Shown here piece after piece: positions 44,589 through 54,552 of a stretch of 64,000 bases of DNA (positions are counted from its first letter, which is position 1; the number at the start of each line of letters is the position of its first letter). The stretch is from Maribacter sp. 4G9. GTDB lineage: Bacteria; Bacteroidota; Bacteroidia; Flavobacteriales; Flavobacteriaceae. The notes under the pieces were generated by a model that worked only from the letters and a program-made list of their open reading frames with translations, ran no database searches and was not told where the DNA came from. The translations under genes were made by a program, and so were the position numbers. Location of the stretch: contig NZ_MDGL01000126.1 of assembly GCF_002742265.1 (NCBI RefSeq), positions 62,001 to 126,000 of the forward strand, written 5' to 3'.

Positions 44589-45722
44589 TTATTTAAAGCT
44601 GTCTTGAAGTTCTGGCGCTATTTTTACTTTGCTATTGGTAAAACGATAGGAAACCCCTAGGTTTATCACATAATCGGAAAAGGCGGCATCCCCGTTTCTT
44701 GGGGTGCCGGTAAGCTGTTGGGTCTTTAAGTCCGTGATACTTTGTGGCCGTTCCCTGCGAACAGCAAAAGGCACATTGAGATTGATTACAAAATTACTTT
44801 TCATAAAACTTACCCCGGGATCAACGGAGAGTACATTCCCAGGCCTTCTAAACCCCTCGTTTCCACCGATCAAATCCTTAACGGGGACACAATCAAATCG
44901 GGCACCTAAGGAAGATGAAAAGCTTGGAGAGATGTTGTAGCTAAGGCCGCCTCTTAGCGAATATTGGTCCGGTATGGCCATAATGGCCTCGTTTTGTAGA
45001 ATGGGGCTCAGCGTTTCCCTGAAGGTCCTCACCCCATTGGTTTCCCTAGGGTTGATGAGATAAAACCCGCTTGCATAGCTAAAAACATTTGTGGTTATTT
45101 TTTGATAGAATTGAAAGTCGACCGTAACACCAAAACCTCCATCACCGGGTTGAATGGATTGATCGACGGGTCTTGTCTACGGTTCCCCGTTTGGTCCTAC
45201 ATTATAAAAAATATCGGAGGCGTTATAACTACCCGTTGGAAGTTTTACACCCAAACCCAAGGCCAGATTTCCGTTGGGGGACTTTTCCATATCAAATAAC
45301 CAATAGCCAAAACCAAACCTAATATCTGCAAGCCCCCTGGAAAAAGTTACGTTTCTTTCGTTGCGCCCGTGTTCATATAGTGAGGAACGTGTATTGATAA
45401 CCGTTGGAATGGTAATACTGGTGTATACCCGTTCACTGATACCATATGTGGTAAAAAAGTCCCAAGCATGGGAATGGTTAATTACTTCCGTATTGTTGGC
45501 GAGTCTATCCGGTTCTTCCTCAGTACCCCTAAAATGCCTAAAGGATTTAAAATATCGGTAGTTGACTCCAATTTGTAAATCTCCCGTATTCAACAAGTTA
45601 TTCTCAAGATTACTGCCCACACAGGAAGAAAAATGCCGTATGGCGACACAGCCTTGGGCATTTATGTACTTTAATGGATAAAATAAGAATAGAAGAACGA
45701 TGAAGTATTGATTTCTTTGCAT
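44589..45722 (-). pseudogene. outer-membrane beta-barrel (transporter-like) protein, interrupted by one amber codon
   Basis: Read from the ATG at 45722 there is a signal peptide and 181 codons, then a TAG at 45179-45177 (codon context GAA-CCG-TAG-ACA). The same frame stays open for another 195 codons to the natural stop, and the sense sequence continues smoothly (TRPVDQSIQPGDGGFGVTVDF...). Without the stop the protein is about 377 residues. Features are QGCVAIRHFSS near the mature N-terminus, many alternating beta strands (SITIPTVINTRSS, FGFGYWLFDM, YVINLGVSYRF), which fit a transporter-type outer-membrane barrel. Cause could be a C-to-T change of CAG, a sequencing error, or readthrough. DoxX-like follows in the same operon. 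Confidence 0.82.
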
Positions 45723-45769
45723 GTTTGAAATTATATTTAGTTGGTTGTAAGGAATAGCGGAGGTAAAAA

Positions 45770-45796
45770 GCCAACTCCATGCTACAAGGAGTTGGC
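45770..45796 (-). terminator. terminator-like hairpin in the leader of the outer-membrane gene
   Basis: GCCAACTCC (45770-45778) and GGAGTTGGC (45788-45796) form a 9-bp stem with a 9-base loop; on the minus strand it is followed by TTTTT. It is 47 bp upstream of the outer-membrane gene's ATG. No gene lies before it on the minus strand, so it may be an attenuator or the end of a short RNA. Confidence 0.6.
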
Positions 45797-45854
45797 CTTT
45801 AAAACATTATGTAATAAACAATAACTAAACTCAAGATTAATTTATTAACATTGA

Positions 45855-45862
45855 CAAACTTA
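45855..45862 (-). promoter_or_regulatory. candidate -7 box upstream of the outer-membrane operon
   Basis: On the minus strand TAAGTTTG matches TAnnTTTG. Transcription from it would pass the hairpin at 45770-45796 after about 50-75 bases. No -33 box was found. Confidence 0.35.
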
Positions 45863-45985
45863 GTTGATTTGGGAGCCCATAAGGATTAAATGCAGGGTAA
45901 AGAGGTTTAAGAAAAGGTTAATGCGATTAATGGAATATTAAATTTCATTAATAAGCGCAATTATTTAGGTTAATTCGTAAGGATT

Positions 45986-47251
45986 TTGAAGAAGAGATAT
46001 ATTTATATAGGGTTGTTTTTGGTCTCAATTGTAGGTTTAACAATTGTTCAATATAAATATTTACGCATTGGTCTTAGTTTGGCTAAAGTACAGTTTGGGA
46101 CTAAGATTGAGAAGGTAGCAGAGGTGGTGAAAGAAGGTTTAAGGGAACAAAATAGGCTCACTTTTTTAATGGGCAGTGCCATGGAAGAGGATACTTCTTT
46201 TTTTAGGGTTTCCGTTGATAGCCTTGAAAAAGTTTCCAATATGTTCCTAGAGGACTTTATAAGGGAGCAATTGAAGTATCAGGAAATTGACTCCGAATTT
46301 TCATATACCCTTTTTTCCAAGGATAGTGTTTATATTATAAATTCATCAAATGAACTCGAATTAGGCGAAAGCGCAGTCTCTTATCCCATTGAATTGGAAG
46401 GTTATTTTCCCGAGTTGTTGGGGAAACCCATCGTATTGGAACTAAAATTCGAAAATCTTCATCAGTATTTTTTGGCGAAATTAAACGGATTGACATTTCC
46501 CAGTATATTATTCCTGATAGGTATTTGTGTGACCATTTTTTGGGTTTTGCGCACCTATTATTGGCAAAGTAGTGTCATAACCACGACCAATGAGTTCATT
46601 AATAATCTTACCCATGAATTAAAGACCCCTGTATTCTCTATTGGTTTGGCGACCAAAATCCTGGATGAGACCGCTACTGAAAAACAGAAGCCCGTGTTGG
46701 GAATTATCAGGCAACAAGTGAACCGTTTGTCCGGCCACATAGAAAAGGTTTTGGAGCTGGCCAGTTTAGAATCTGGTAAAAGTGTGATTACCTTAACAAA
46801 GGTAGACTTCAAACCATACTTGGAGACCCTATGTTCCGAATTCAAAACATTGGTAGCCATAGAGAACGGATCGTTTACCTATGATTTAGAGGGAAAGGAG
46901 TATATTATAAATGCTGAAGTTTTTCATTTAGAAAATGCGATCAATAACATTTTGGACAATGCCAAAAAATATTCCTCCGAACCTGAAATATCTTTGAACG
47001 CCTATCAAGATGGCAATCGGCTGGTTATAGAAGTGACCGATAATGGGATAGGGATTTCAAAAGACGATGCGCATAGGGTGTTTCGCAAGTTCTATCGAGT
47101 GACGAATGGGGATCTTCACAATGTAAAAGGGTATGGCCTTGGCCTCAGTTATGTGAAAAAAGTAATGAAAAAACACGGAGGAGAGGTACAAATCGCTAGT
47201 AAGGAGATGAAAGGAACAAAAGTCAGTATAACAATTCCAATGTTGAAATGA
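45986..47251 (+). CDS. sensor histidine kinase
   Basis: A 421-residue kinase read from a TTG start at 45986 (MKKRYIYIGLF); no ATG is near. It has an N-terminal transmembrane helix at about 5-22, a periplasmic sensor region at about 23-165, a second helix at about 168-192 (TFPSILFLIGICVTIFWVL), HisKA with His210 (NLTHELKTP) and HATPase (NNILDNAKKYS, VTDNGIGISKDDAHRVFRKFYR, GYGLGLSYVKKV). The stop overlaps the start of the response regulator gene by 4 bp, so they form a coupled two-component system. Confidence 0.95.
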   Translation: MKKRYIYIGLFLVSIVGLTIVQYKYLRIGLSLAKVQFGTKIEKVAEVVKEGLREQNRLTFLMGSAMEEDTSFFRVSVDSLEKVSNMFLEDFIREQLKYQEIDSEFSYTLFSKDSVYIINSSNELELGESAVSYPIELEGYFPELLGKPIVLELKFENLHQYFLAKLNGLTFPSILFLIGICVTIFWVLRTYYWQSSVITTTNEFINNLTHELKTPVFSIGLATKILDETATEKQKPVLGIIRQQVNRLSGHIEKVLELASLESGKSVITLTKVDFKPYLETLCSEFKTLVAIENGSFTYDLEGKEYIINAEVFHLENAINNILDNAKKYSSEPEISLNAYQDGNRLVIEVTDNGIGISKDDAHRVFRKFYRVTNGDLHNVKGYGLGLSYVKKVMKKHGGEVQIASKEMKGTKVSITIPMLK

Positions 47252-47949
47252 TGGCAGAAAAAAAAAGAATTTTATTGGTCGAGGATGACGATGCCGTAGG
47301 GTATTTATTAACTGAATATTTGAATATGAAGGGTTTCGATGTTTCTTGGGCAAAACATGGAAAAGACGCCTTGGTAAAATTGGATCAAACAAAATATGAG
47401 TTGGCCGTCTTGGATGTAATGATGCCCGAAATGGACGGTTTTACCTTGGCAGAACGGATAAATGAGAATTTTTCTGAATTACCCTTTATTTTCCTAACGG
47501 CAAAGTCCCTAAAAGTAGACGTGCTCAAAGGGTTTTATTTGGGTGCGGTGGATTACCTCAAAAAGCCAATAGATGAAGAGGAATTGGTCATACGGATAGA
47601 AAACCTATTGTCAAGATTGGAGAAGCCGGTCAATACAGGAAAGGCTGTTGAAGTTTTTACAATTGGCAAATATGAATTCAACTCGTTAAATCAAGAATTG
47701 ATGGTAGAAGGCCAAAAGATAAAACTAACCGTTAAGGAAAGCGAACTGCTTAAATATTTGGTGGATAAAAGAAATCAGTTGTGCCCTCACAAGGATATTC
47801 TCATCAAGATCTGGGGTAAAAATGATTACTTCAACAAGAAGAGTCTAAACGTTTTTATCACTCGATTGAGAAAATTTTTGGAAAGGGATGGCAATATTAA
47901 GATCGAGAATGTTCATAGCAAGGGTTATATTCTACGATATGAACCTTAA
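47248..47949 (+). CDS. OmpR-family response regulator
   Basis: A 233-residue regulator: receiver domain with phospho-acceptor Asp56 (LDVMMPEMDGF), conserved KKP near residue 108, and a C-terminal winged-helix domain (LTVKESELLKYLVDKRNQL, then KSLNVFITRLRKFLERDGNIKIENVHSKGY). It is the partner of the kinase at 45986. The genes next downstream encode sterol-desaturase-like and creatininase-like proteins, which could be its targets, but this is inference. Confidence 0.96.
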   Translation: MMAEKKRILLVEDDDAVGYLLTEYLNMKGFDVSWAKHGKDALVKLDQTKYELAVLDVMMPEMDGFTLAERINENFSELPFIFLTAKSLKVDVLKGFYLGAVDYLKKPIDEEELVIRIENLLSRLEKPVNTGKAVEVFTIGKYEFNSLNQELMVEGQKIKLTVKESELLKYLVDKRNQLCPHKDILIKIWGKNDYFNKKSLNVFITRLRKFLERDGNIKIENVHSKGYILRYEP

Positions 47950-48012
47950 GAACAGTTTGTATATTGGATTTAATATTGGAGTTCGTATCTTTTAAGTGTC
48001 AATTGTAAAGTC

Positions 48013-49272
48013 TTGGAAACCTACGCAACCGCATTGTTATACGCCATACCTGTTTTTATGCTCCTTATGGTACTGGAAATGGTCTATGGTCATTTTGTAA
48101 AAGACCAAAAGTATACGGTTTTGGATACTGTTTCCAGTATAAGCTCCGGACTGACCAATATAATAAAAGACTCCTTAGGCATTGTATTGGTGTTGATATC
48201 CTATCCATTTTTACTGGAGCATCTAGCCATTACAACAATTGAAACTACCTGGTTAACATGGGGTATTGGTTTTATTGCTATTGATTTTGCAGGGTATTGG
48301 AACCATAGATTTAGCCATAAGGTCAATTTTTTCTGGAACCAGCATGTGATTCATCATAGTAGTGAGAGATTTAACTTGGCCTGTGCCTTAAGACAATCCG
48401 TTTCCAATTTATTGGGCTATTTCCCTTTTTTATTGATACCTGCGGCCCTGCTGGGCGTCCCCAACAAGGTAATAGCCATTTTAGCTCCCATTCAACTTTT
48501 TGCCCAATTTTGGTACCATACGCAACACATAGGCAAAATGGGTTGGTTGGAATATATTGTCGTAACCCCATCACAGCACAGGGTACATCATGCCATAAAT
48601 CCTGAATACATAGACAAGAATTTGGGACAGGTTTTCTGTATTTGGGACCGGATGTTCGGAACGTTTCAGGAAGAATTGCCCCACGTGCCCCCGCAATATG
48701 GAATTTTGAAACCTGCAAGAACTTGGAACCCGATCCGCATTAATTTTCAGCATCTCTGGAGATTATGCCTGGACGCTTGGAGAACACGGATTCTTTGGGA
48801 TAAAATCAGGATTTGGTTCATGCCAACTGGTTGGAGACCCAAGGACGTAAAGGAAAAATTTCCCATAGCGGTTATCACCGATGTCTACCAATTTGAACGC
48901 TATAGTACACCAACGACCAAAATGTTTAACGCCTATATAATTTTTCAATTGGTCCTATCCCTTCTACTGTTGTTGTTTATGTTCGGAAATTTTGGAAACC
49001 TTTCGGGTGGGGAGTTGTTGGTGTATGGAGGTTTGGTCTTTCTGGGGATTTATGGATATACCTCTTTAATGGATGGCGACCCGTATGCCATGTGGATTGA
49101 GGTTTTTAGGTCCATGGCGGGTTGTGTGATCATTTTTTTGACTCGGGATTGGTTTGGGTTGAATGCCCTTTTTCCTTTTGGAAAAACATTGATTTTCATA
49201 TACTTTTTATCTACCATTGCTGGCGGTATTTATTTTTCAAATTCGTTTAAAAAGAAAAGAATATTGGCATGA
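48013..49272 (+). CDS. sterol desaturase/fatty acid hydroxylase family membrane protein
   Basis: A 419-residue membrane protein with about eight hydrophobic segments. The di-iron histidine boxes HRFSH and HVIHH are seen at about residue 100-120, with a third box QHRVHHAIN near 190, as in alkylglycerol monooxygenase-like and sterol desaturase enzymes. These use O2 to hydroxylate lipid chains. Start is a TTG at 48013; no ATG is in frame nearby. Its stop overlaps the next gene's ATG by 4 bp (ATGA), so the creatininase-like gene is coupled to it. Confidence 0.92.
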   Translation: METYATALLYAIPVFMLLMVLEMVYGHFVKDQKYTVLDTVSSISSGLTNIIKDSLGIVLVLISYPFLLEHLAITTIETTWLTWGIGFIAIDFAGYWNHRFSHKVNFFWNQHVIHHSSERFNLACALRQSVSNLLGYFPFLLIPAALLGVPNKVIAILAPIQLFAQFWYHTQHIGKMGWLEYIVVTPSQHRVHHAINPEYIDKNLGQVFCIWDRMFGTFQEELPHVPPQYGILKPARTWNPIRINFQHLWRLCLDAWRTRILWDKIRIWFMPTGWRPKDVKEKFPIAVITDVYQFERYSTPTTKMFNAYIIFQLVLSLLLLLFMFGNFGNLSGGELLVYGGLVFLGIYGYTSLMDGDPYAMWIEVFRSMAGCVIIFLTRDWFGLNALFPFGKTLIFIYFLSTIAGGIYFSNSFKKKRILA

Positions 49273-50033
49273 TCAGACCTTATATTTTGGCCGAAACTAA
49301 TTGGAAACATCTTAAGGATGAACAATTTCAATTGGCCGTTTTACCCTGGGGCGCTACAGAGGCCCATAATTACCACCTCCCTTATGCAACGGATAATTAC
49401 CAAGCGGAGTCCATAGTTTCGGAATCGGCAAGGATGGCATGGGAGCATGGGGACAAAGTAGTTGTCTTGCCCATAATTCCATTTGGAGTGAATACCGGTC
49501 AAAAGGATATCTATTTGGACATCAACCTAAATCCAAGTACCCAATTCGCTATATTGAAGGATATAATTACCGTTTTGAACGAGCAGGGTATATATAAATT
49601 ACTAATATTCAACGGGCACGGCGGAAATGATTTTAAACCCTTAATACGCGAGTTAGGGTTGTTGTTTCCTAAGATGTTCATCAGTTTTTGTTTTTTTCCT
49701 CAGATGTTGGATAAATACCAATATTTTGAAAATAAAGGGGATCATGCCGATGAAATGGAGACAAGTCTAATGCTATATCTACGAAATGATTTGGTCCTAC
49801 CCAAGGAAAGCTGGGGCAGGGGCGACCATAAAAAATTCAAAATAAAGGCTTTTTCTGAAGGCGGTGTATGGGCGGAACGTGCGTGGTCAAAGATAACACT
49901 TGATACAGGTACCGGAAATCCTGAATTGGCCACCAAGGAAAAAGGGAAAAGATTTTTCAAGGATGTTTGCGCCAAAGTAAGCAAACTTTTTACGGATTTG
50001 TGCCATGCCAATTTGGATGATCTATACGAGTAG
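49269..50033 (+). CDS. creatininase family protein
   Basis: A 254-residue metal-dependent amidohydrolase-like protein. Metal-binding elements are WGATEAHNYHLPYATDN near residue 25-41 and NGHGGNDF near 116, with HADEMETSLML near 157 as the third motif. The family includes creatininase and riboflavin-pathway amide hydrolases, so the substrate cannot be inferred. It overlaps the sterol-desaturase-like gene by 4 bp and is co-translated with it. It is convergent with the acyl-CoA-binding protein gene. Confidence 0.9.
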   Translation: MIRPYILAETNWKHLKDEQFQLAVLPWGATEAHNYHLPYATDNYQAESIVSESARMAWEHGDKVVVLPIIPFGVNTGQKDIYLDINLNPSTQFAILKDIITVLNEQGIYKLLIFNGHGGNDFKPLIRELGLLFPKMFISFCFFPQMLDKYQYFENKGDHADEMETSLMLYLRNDLVLPKESWGRGDHKKFKIKAFSEGGVWAERAWSKITLDTGTGNPELATKEKGKRFFKDVCAKVSKLFTDLCHANLDDLYE

Positions 50034-50060
50034 GCAACTCCTAGGGGTATTTGATTTTAA

Positions 50061-50321
50061 TTAGGATTTTAATTCCTTATCCACCAATTTTATATATTCC
50101 TTCATGGCATCCTCCATGTTGATATTTTGTGCCTGTATAAGGGCGTTCGCCTTGAAGGCATTGATTAAAGGTGTCTTACTTCCCGGATTGTTGTAATTTT
50201 TATTGGCCACTTTATAATAGGCATAAAGTTTAAGCAAAATATCCGCAGGTATTGGAAACTCGTACTTGTTTACAAAGGCAACGGCCTCCTGAAATTCAGT
50301 ATGTAGATTCTTCTTGCTCAT
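50061..50321 (-). CDS. acyl-CoA-binding protein
   Basis: An 86-residue four-helix protein from the ATG at 50321; an earlier ATG at 50333 adds four residues (MLIQ). ACBP motifs are LKLYAYYKVA and EDAMKEYIKLVDKE. The usual KWxAW tryptophan pair is replaced (INAFKANALIQ), as seen in bacterial members. It binds long-chain acyl-CoA esters. It overlaps the end of psd and closes the phospholipid operon. Confidence 0.85.
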   Translation of the reverse strand: MSKKNLHTEFQEAVAFVNKYEFPIPADILLKLYAYYKVANKNYNNPGSKTPLINAFKANALIQAQNINMEDAMKEYIKLVDKELKS

Positions 50322-50979
50322 TTGGATCAACATAGGATGCGATACAGGTCATTGCCCCTTTGACTTTTTGCCCTAAGGTTACGTTTATTTGGCAGTTTAA
50401 AGGGAGAAAAACGTCCACACGTGACCCAAACTTGATAAAACCTGAATCTTCCCCTTGTTGCACACTTTCGCCTACTTCAGCGTAATTTACGATTCGCCTT
50501 GCCATGGCCCCAGCGATTTGTCTGAATAGGATATCCCCAAATTTTGGTGTCCCAATTACTACCGTAGTGCGCTCATTTTCCTCACTGGATTTTGGATGCC
50601 ACGCAACTAAAAATTTTCCTGGATGGTATTTTGAATATTTTACCCTTCCACTGGCCGGATACCTTGTAACATGTACATTGATAGGGGACATAAAAATGGA
50701 GACCTGTTTACGCTTCCCATGAAAATATTCCTTCTCCTCAACTTCCTCGATAACTACTACTTTTCCATCTACAGGAGCTAATATTTCGTCAAATGTTTTG
50801 TTCGCACGTCTTTTAGGATTCCTAAAAAACTGAAGAATAAGGATGAGGATGACCAGAGCCGTTAATTGAATCCCAATCTTTAACCAAGACTTATTGACAT
50901 AGAAATGCGCCAGTAAAACAGCCATTGCCGTGATAAAGAAAGTTATTAAAATAATTTTCTGGCCTTCTCTATGAAACAT
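50296..50979 (-). CDS. psd: phosphatidylserine decarboxylase
   Basis: A 227-residue pyruvoyl enzyme that turns phosphatidylserine into phosphatidylethanolamine. The self-cleavage site that makes the pyruvoyl group is Gly185-Ser186 in IKFGSRVDVFLP, the short PSD-A type. LAPVDGKVV and SIFMSPINVHVTRYP are typical, and a hydrophobic N-terminal segment is present. It overlaps the cdsA gene by 11 bp and the acyl-CoA-binding gene at its end. Confidence 0.95.
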   Translation of the reverse strand: MFHREGQKIILITFFITAMAVLLAHFYVNKSWLKIGIQLTALVILILILQFFRNPKRRANKTFDEILAPVDGKVVVIEEVEEKEYFHGKRKQVSIFMSPINVHVTRYPASGRVKYSKYHPGKFLVAWHPKSSEENERTTVVIGTPKFGDILFRQIAGAMARRIVNYAEVGESVQQGEDSGFIKFGSRVDVFLPLNCQINVTLGQKVKGAMTCIASYVDPNEQEESTY

Positions 50980-51772
50980 AGGTAAAAATATTTAAAGTTA
51001 AATATGCAAAAGGAGCGGCAAAAACCAAACTGTCCAACCTGTCCAACATACCGCCGTGCCCTGGCAGTATGGCACCACTATCCTTGACCCCTGCAGCTCT
51101 TTTTAATTTGGACTCTATCAAATCTCCCAAACTACCCATAACAACGATTACACTTGCCAAGAGCATCCATTGGATCGGTCCTATAATTTGCTCCTGCGTC
51201 CCCATAATGTAAGCTGCACCTAAGGCAAAGATATAACCTCCTACCGTTCCTTCCACCGTTTTTTTTGGAGAAACTATGGGGAACAATTTGGTTCTGCCAA
51301 TGGTTTTCCCAACAATATAGGCAAAAGAGTCATTGACCCAGATAAGTATAAAAATACCCATTATTAAAAGTTTCGCAAAGGCATCATTTTTATAGGGAAT
51401 CATTGTAAGAAAGATGCATCCACCTCCAATATAAAATAACCCGATCATAAATTTATAAAAGGTGGAAAATGTTTTTTGATTCTTTGAAAATAAATAGACC
51501 AATAAATATACATCTATGAAAATCGTGATAAACATTAAGATATTTATCAGAATTTGGTCGTGAATCAAGTAAATATAAGCCCACCAAAGGGAGAGATAGG
51601 CCAAAAAAATGTAATATCCTTTTAGTTTCACAAGTCTTTTGTATTCATAAAGACAAGCAAGTCCGAATACCATAAAAAGAAAATCGAAAGCGTCCGAGCT
51701 AAGAAAAACAGCGGATAATAATAGTATTATATACACTGCTCCCGTAAGTGATCTTCTTAAAACCTCTTTCAT
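50969..51772 (-). CDS. cdsA: phosphatidate cytidylyltransferase
   Basis: A 267-residue polytopic membrane enzyme with about eight hydrophobic helices that makes CDP-diacylglycerol. The CdsA signature is present near the C-terminus: SVIVVMGSLGDLIESKLKRAAGVKDSGAILPGHGGMLDRLDS. It feeds psd, whose gene it overlaps by 11 bp. LUD, FtsH and RsfS genes are upstream in the same direction. Confidence 0.96.
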   Translation of the reverse strand: MKEVLRRSLTGAVYIILLLSAVFLSSDAFDFLFMVFGLACLYEYKRLVKLKGYYIFLAYLSLWWAYIYLIHDQILINILMFITIFIDVYLLVYLFSKNQKTFSTFYKFMIGLFYIGGGCIFLTMIPYKNDAFAKLLIMGIFILIWVNDSFAYIVGKTIGRTKLFPIVSPKKTVEGTVGGYIFALGAAYIMGTQEQIIGPIQWMLLASVIVVMGSLGDLIESKLKRAAGVKDSGAILPGHGGMLDRLDSLVFAAPFAYLTLNIFTYVS

Positions 51773-51865
51773 CTGAAACTATTTAACCTTAATAAAAAGT
51801 CAGATGTAATGCTCGAATTATCAAGAACGGTGGAATTGAAATATGCTACTAATAGGCATTTCATA

Positions 51866-52477
51866 CTATAAATCTTCCAGCAATAAAAGATAAAGATTTT
51901 TAGTACTACTTCCGTACGTTAGAAAATCGTCTGAATTTTCTTCGGTGGCTTTGAAATGTTTAAGTGTAGTAATATTCGCCGGAATAGAAGGGCCATATTT
52001 CTTTTTTATGGTTTTGAGACCTTCCCCAATGGATTCTACCAATTGACTTGTTGTGGCGTAAACGATGACGTTACTGGGCAGTTCATTTACTTTCTTTTCC
52101 ATCAACTGATTGGAACAGACCAATATACTGCCATTTTGGGCAATCAAGTGTTCGCAGGTAGTCAAAAAAACTTCGCTTTCCTTTGTATTATCTGTAAATG
52201 AAAGATTTTCCCTGGAGAACTTTTTGACCAATTGGGGGTTCATGGCGAAGAATGGGTGGTCTTCCCAACCATTTTCCTCAATAATATTGTAAATGGCCTT
52301 TAATACTTCTTGTTCAGATATGCAATAGATAAACTTGCCGCCATTTTTTTTGAAATGGATGGTGAATTTTTCGTCTACTGGGAGAGACAGATCTGGCATA
52401 TGTTCACCACGTGTTTCCGCAGTTTCCTTAGAAATATTCTTTTTTCCTCCACCAAATAAGATATCTAAAAGCCCCAT
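51866..52477 (-). CDS. LUD domain protein
   Basis: A 203-residue protein of the lactate-utilization (LUD/LutC-like) domain family, seen in VFLTTCEHLIAQNGSILVCSNQ and the C-terminal GPSIPANITTLKHF and SSTKNLYLLLLEDL. It is shorter than LutC and has no iron-sulfur motifs, so lactate oxidation is not supported. The N-terminal MGLLDILFGGGKK is characteristic of the Bacteroidota version found between ftsH and cdsA. Function unknown. Confidence 0.8.
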   Translation of the reverse strand: MGLLDILFGGGKKNISKETAETRGEHMPDLSLPVDEKFTIHFKKNGGKFIYCISEQEVLKAIYNIIEENGWEDHPFFAMNPQLVKKFSRENLSFTDNTKESEVFLTTCEHLIAQNGSILVCSNQLMEKKVNELPSNVIVYATTSQLVESIGEGLKTIKKKYGPSIPANITTLKHFKATEENSDDFLTYGSSTKNLYLLLLEDL

Positions 52478-52539
52478 TTAATACGTTGATCTACGAATAA
52501 CCCTTTTGCTCCTTTGATTGCATTGAACGATACACATAG

Positions 52540-54543
52540 TTAGCTATTTTCAGCTACTTTTTCGTCTTCTTCAGCATTTTTTTTGGACTCAGAGGCTTCC
52601 CGTTCATTCTTTTCAGCTTCTAGGATGTCCTTATCAAAAGTTCTTTTGCCAAATATTTTTTCCAAATCTTCTTTAAAGATAACTTCTTTTTCCAATAGTC
52701 TTTGGGCCAAAGTGGTAAGTTTATCTTTGTTATCGGTCAAGACTTTTATGGCCCTTTGATATTGGGCCTCTATGATTTTGGAGATTTCCTCGTCAATTTT
52801 CCTAGCGGTCTCCTCACTGTAGGGCTTGGAAAAGCCATAGGAATCTTGGCCTGAGGAATCATAATAGGTTAGATTACCAATGGTATCGTTCAAACCGTAG
52901 ATTGTGACCATGGCCTTCGCCTGTTTGGTTACTTTTTCCAAATCACTCAAGGCACCTGTTGAAATCTTGTCAAATATAACTTTCTCAGCAGCTCTACCTC
53001 CCATGGTTGCGCACATCTCGTCCAACATCTGGTCCGGCCTTACAATAAGTCTTTCTTCGGGTAGATACCAAGCGGCACCTAAGGATTGTCCTCTAGGTAC
53101 AATGGTCACCTTTACCAAAGGAGCCGCATGCTCTAGCATCCAGCTAACGGTGGCATGACCTGCTTCATGGTAAGCAATGGTTTCTTTCTCACCGGGAGTT
53201 ATTATTTTGTTTTTCTTTTCCAGACCTCCAACTATTCTATCAACGGCATCCAGAAAATCCTGTTTATTTACGGCCTTTTGTTCTTTTCTAGCGGCGATCA
53301 GTGCGGCCTCGTTACAGACATTTGCGATATCGGCACCGGAAAATCCTGGTGTTTGTCTAGCTAGGAAATCCAAATCCAACGTTTCGGCCGTTTTTATTGG
53401 TCTTAAGTGTACTTCAAAAATCTCCTTTCGTTCCCTGATATCCGGAAGGTCCACATAAATTTGTCTATCGAATCTCCCTGCACGCATCAAGGCCTTATCG
53501 AGAACATCGGCACGGTTGGTTGCCGCCAATACGATAACATTGGTGTTAGTTCCAAATCCATCCATCTCGGTAAGAAGCTGATTCAGAGTGTTTTCCCTTT
53601 CATCATTGGATCCGGTAAAATTATTTTTGCCCCTTGCCCTACCAATGGCATCGATTTCATCAATAAAAATAATCGCTGGGGATTTGTCCTTGGCCTGTTT
53701 GAAAAGGTCCCTCACCCTTGAGGCACCTACTCCCACGAACATTTCAACAAAATCTGATCCTGATAGTGAGAAGAAAGGAACTTTTGCCTCTCCCGCAACG
53801 GCCTTGGCCAATAGGGTTTTACCAGTACCTGGAGGTCCTACTAGCAACGCCCCTTTTGGAATTTTTCCCCCAAGAGATGTGTATTTGTCTGGATTTCTTA
53901 GAAATTCTACAATTTCCTCAACCTCTTCCTTGGCACCTTCCAATCCCGCAACATCTTTAAACGAGGTTCTGGTATCCGTTTTTTCATCAAATAGTTTTGC
54001 TTTGGATTTGCCAATGTTGAAAATTTGGCCCCCTGCTCCGCCGCCGCCGCCGCCAGACATCCTTCTCATCAGGTAAATCCATATACCAATGATAAGAACA
54101 AATGGCAACAATGAAAGTAAAAAGTCTAAAATGGCAGTGGATTCTTTTCCAAATTCAATGATGGTATCAAGGTTGTTATCCTTTTTTATCTCGGTGATTT
54201 CATTTTGAAAAATCTGTAGATCGCCATAATCCAAAGTGTATTGGGGCACACTCCCCGAGGTAGGTAAAAACGATTTTTCAGAAACATCCTTATGAACCTC
54301 CTTGGTCATCGCCTCATCTGTAAGAAATACCTTTGCCTGATTGGTGTTGGTAATGATCAATATTTTCTTAACATCCCCATTTCTTAGATATTCCTGTAAT
54401 TCCGATGTAGTCGTTTTTTTGGTACTTGCCAAATCGTCGCTACTGAACAATTGAAATCCAATAAGCAATACTGCTACCAAACCATAGATCCACCAAGAGC
54501 TGAATTTTGGTTTTTTGGGACTCGTACTATTCTCTTTTGCCAT
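52540..54543 (-). CDS. ftsH: ATP-dependent zinc metalloprotease FtsH
   Basis: A 667-residue membrane AAA protease. Two N-terminal transmembrane helices (about 17-33 and 138-160) flank a periplasmic region. The Walker A motif is GPPGTGKT at 236-243, Walker [12 protein letters not shown] near 291, SRH RAGRFDR near 354, and the zinc site HEAGH at 459-463. A glycine-rich linker ([12 protein letters not shown]) follows the second helix. It degrades membrane proteins and cytoplasmic regulators. It is 9 bp from rsfS upstream. Confidence 0.98.
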   Translation of the reverse strand: MAKENSTSPKKPKFSSWWIYGLVAVLLIGFQLFSSDDLASTKKTTTSELQEYLRNGDVKKILIITNTNQAKVFLTDEAMTKEVHKDVSEKSFLPTSGSVPQYTLDYGDLQIFQNEITEIKKDNNLDTIIEFGKESTAILDFLLSLLPFVLIIGIWIYLMRRMSGGGGGGAGGQIFNIGKSKAKLFDEKTDTRTSFKDVAGLEGAKEEVEEIVEFLRNPDKYTSLGGKIPKGALLVGPPGTGKTLLAKAVAGEAKVPFFSLSGSDFVEMFVGVGASRVRDLFKQAKDKSPAIIFIDEIDAIGRARGKNNFTGSNDERENTLNQLLTEMDGFGTNTNVIVLAATNRADVLDKALMRAGRFDRQIYVDLPDIRERKEIFEVHLRPIKTAETLDLDFLARQTPGFSGADIANVCNEAALIAARKEQKAVNKQDFLDAVDRIVGGLEKKNKIITPGEKETIAYHEAGHATVSWMLEHAAPLVKVTIVPRGQSLGAAWYLPEERLIVRPDQMLDEMCATMGGRAAEKVIFDKISTGALSDLEKVTKQAKAMVTIYGLNDTIGNLTYYDSSGQDSYGFSKPYSEETARKIDEEISKIIEAQYQRAIKVLTDNKDKLTTLAQRLLEKEVIFKEDLEKIFGKRTFDKDILEAEKNEREASESKKNAEEDEKVAENS

Positions 54544-54552
54544 TATTTTTTT

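Noticed and set aside
45177-45179. Recoding of TAG as pyrrolysine in the outer-membrane gene
   Set aside because: Pyrrolysine genes are not known in this group, no pyl gene is in the window, and the site is not in a methylamine methyltransferase.
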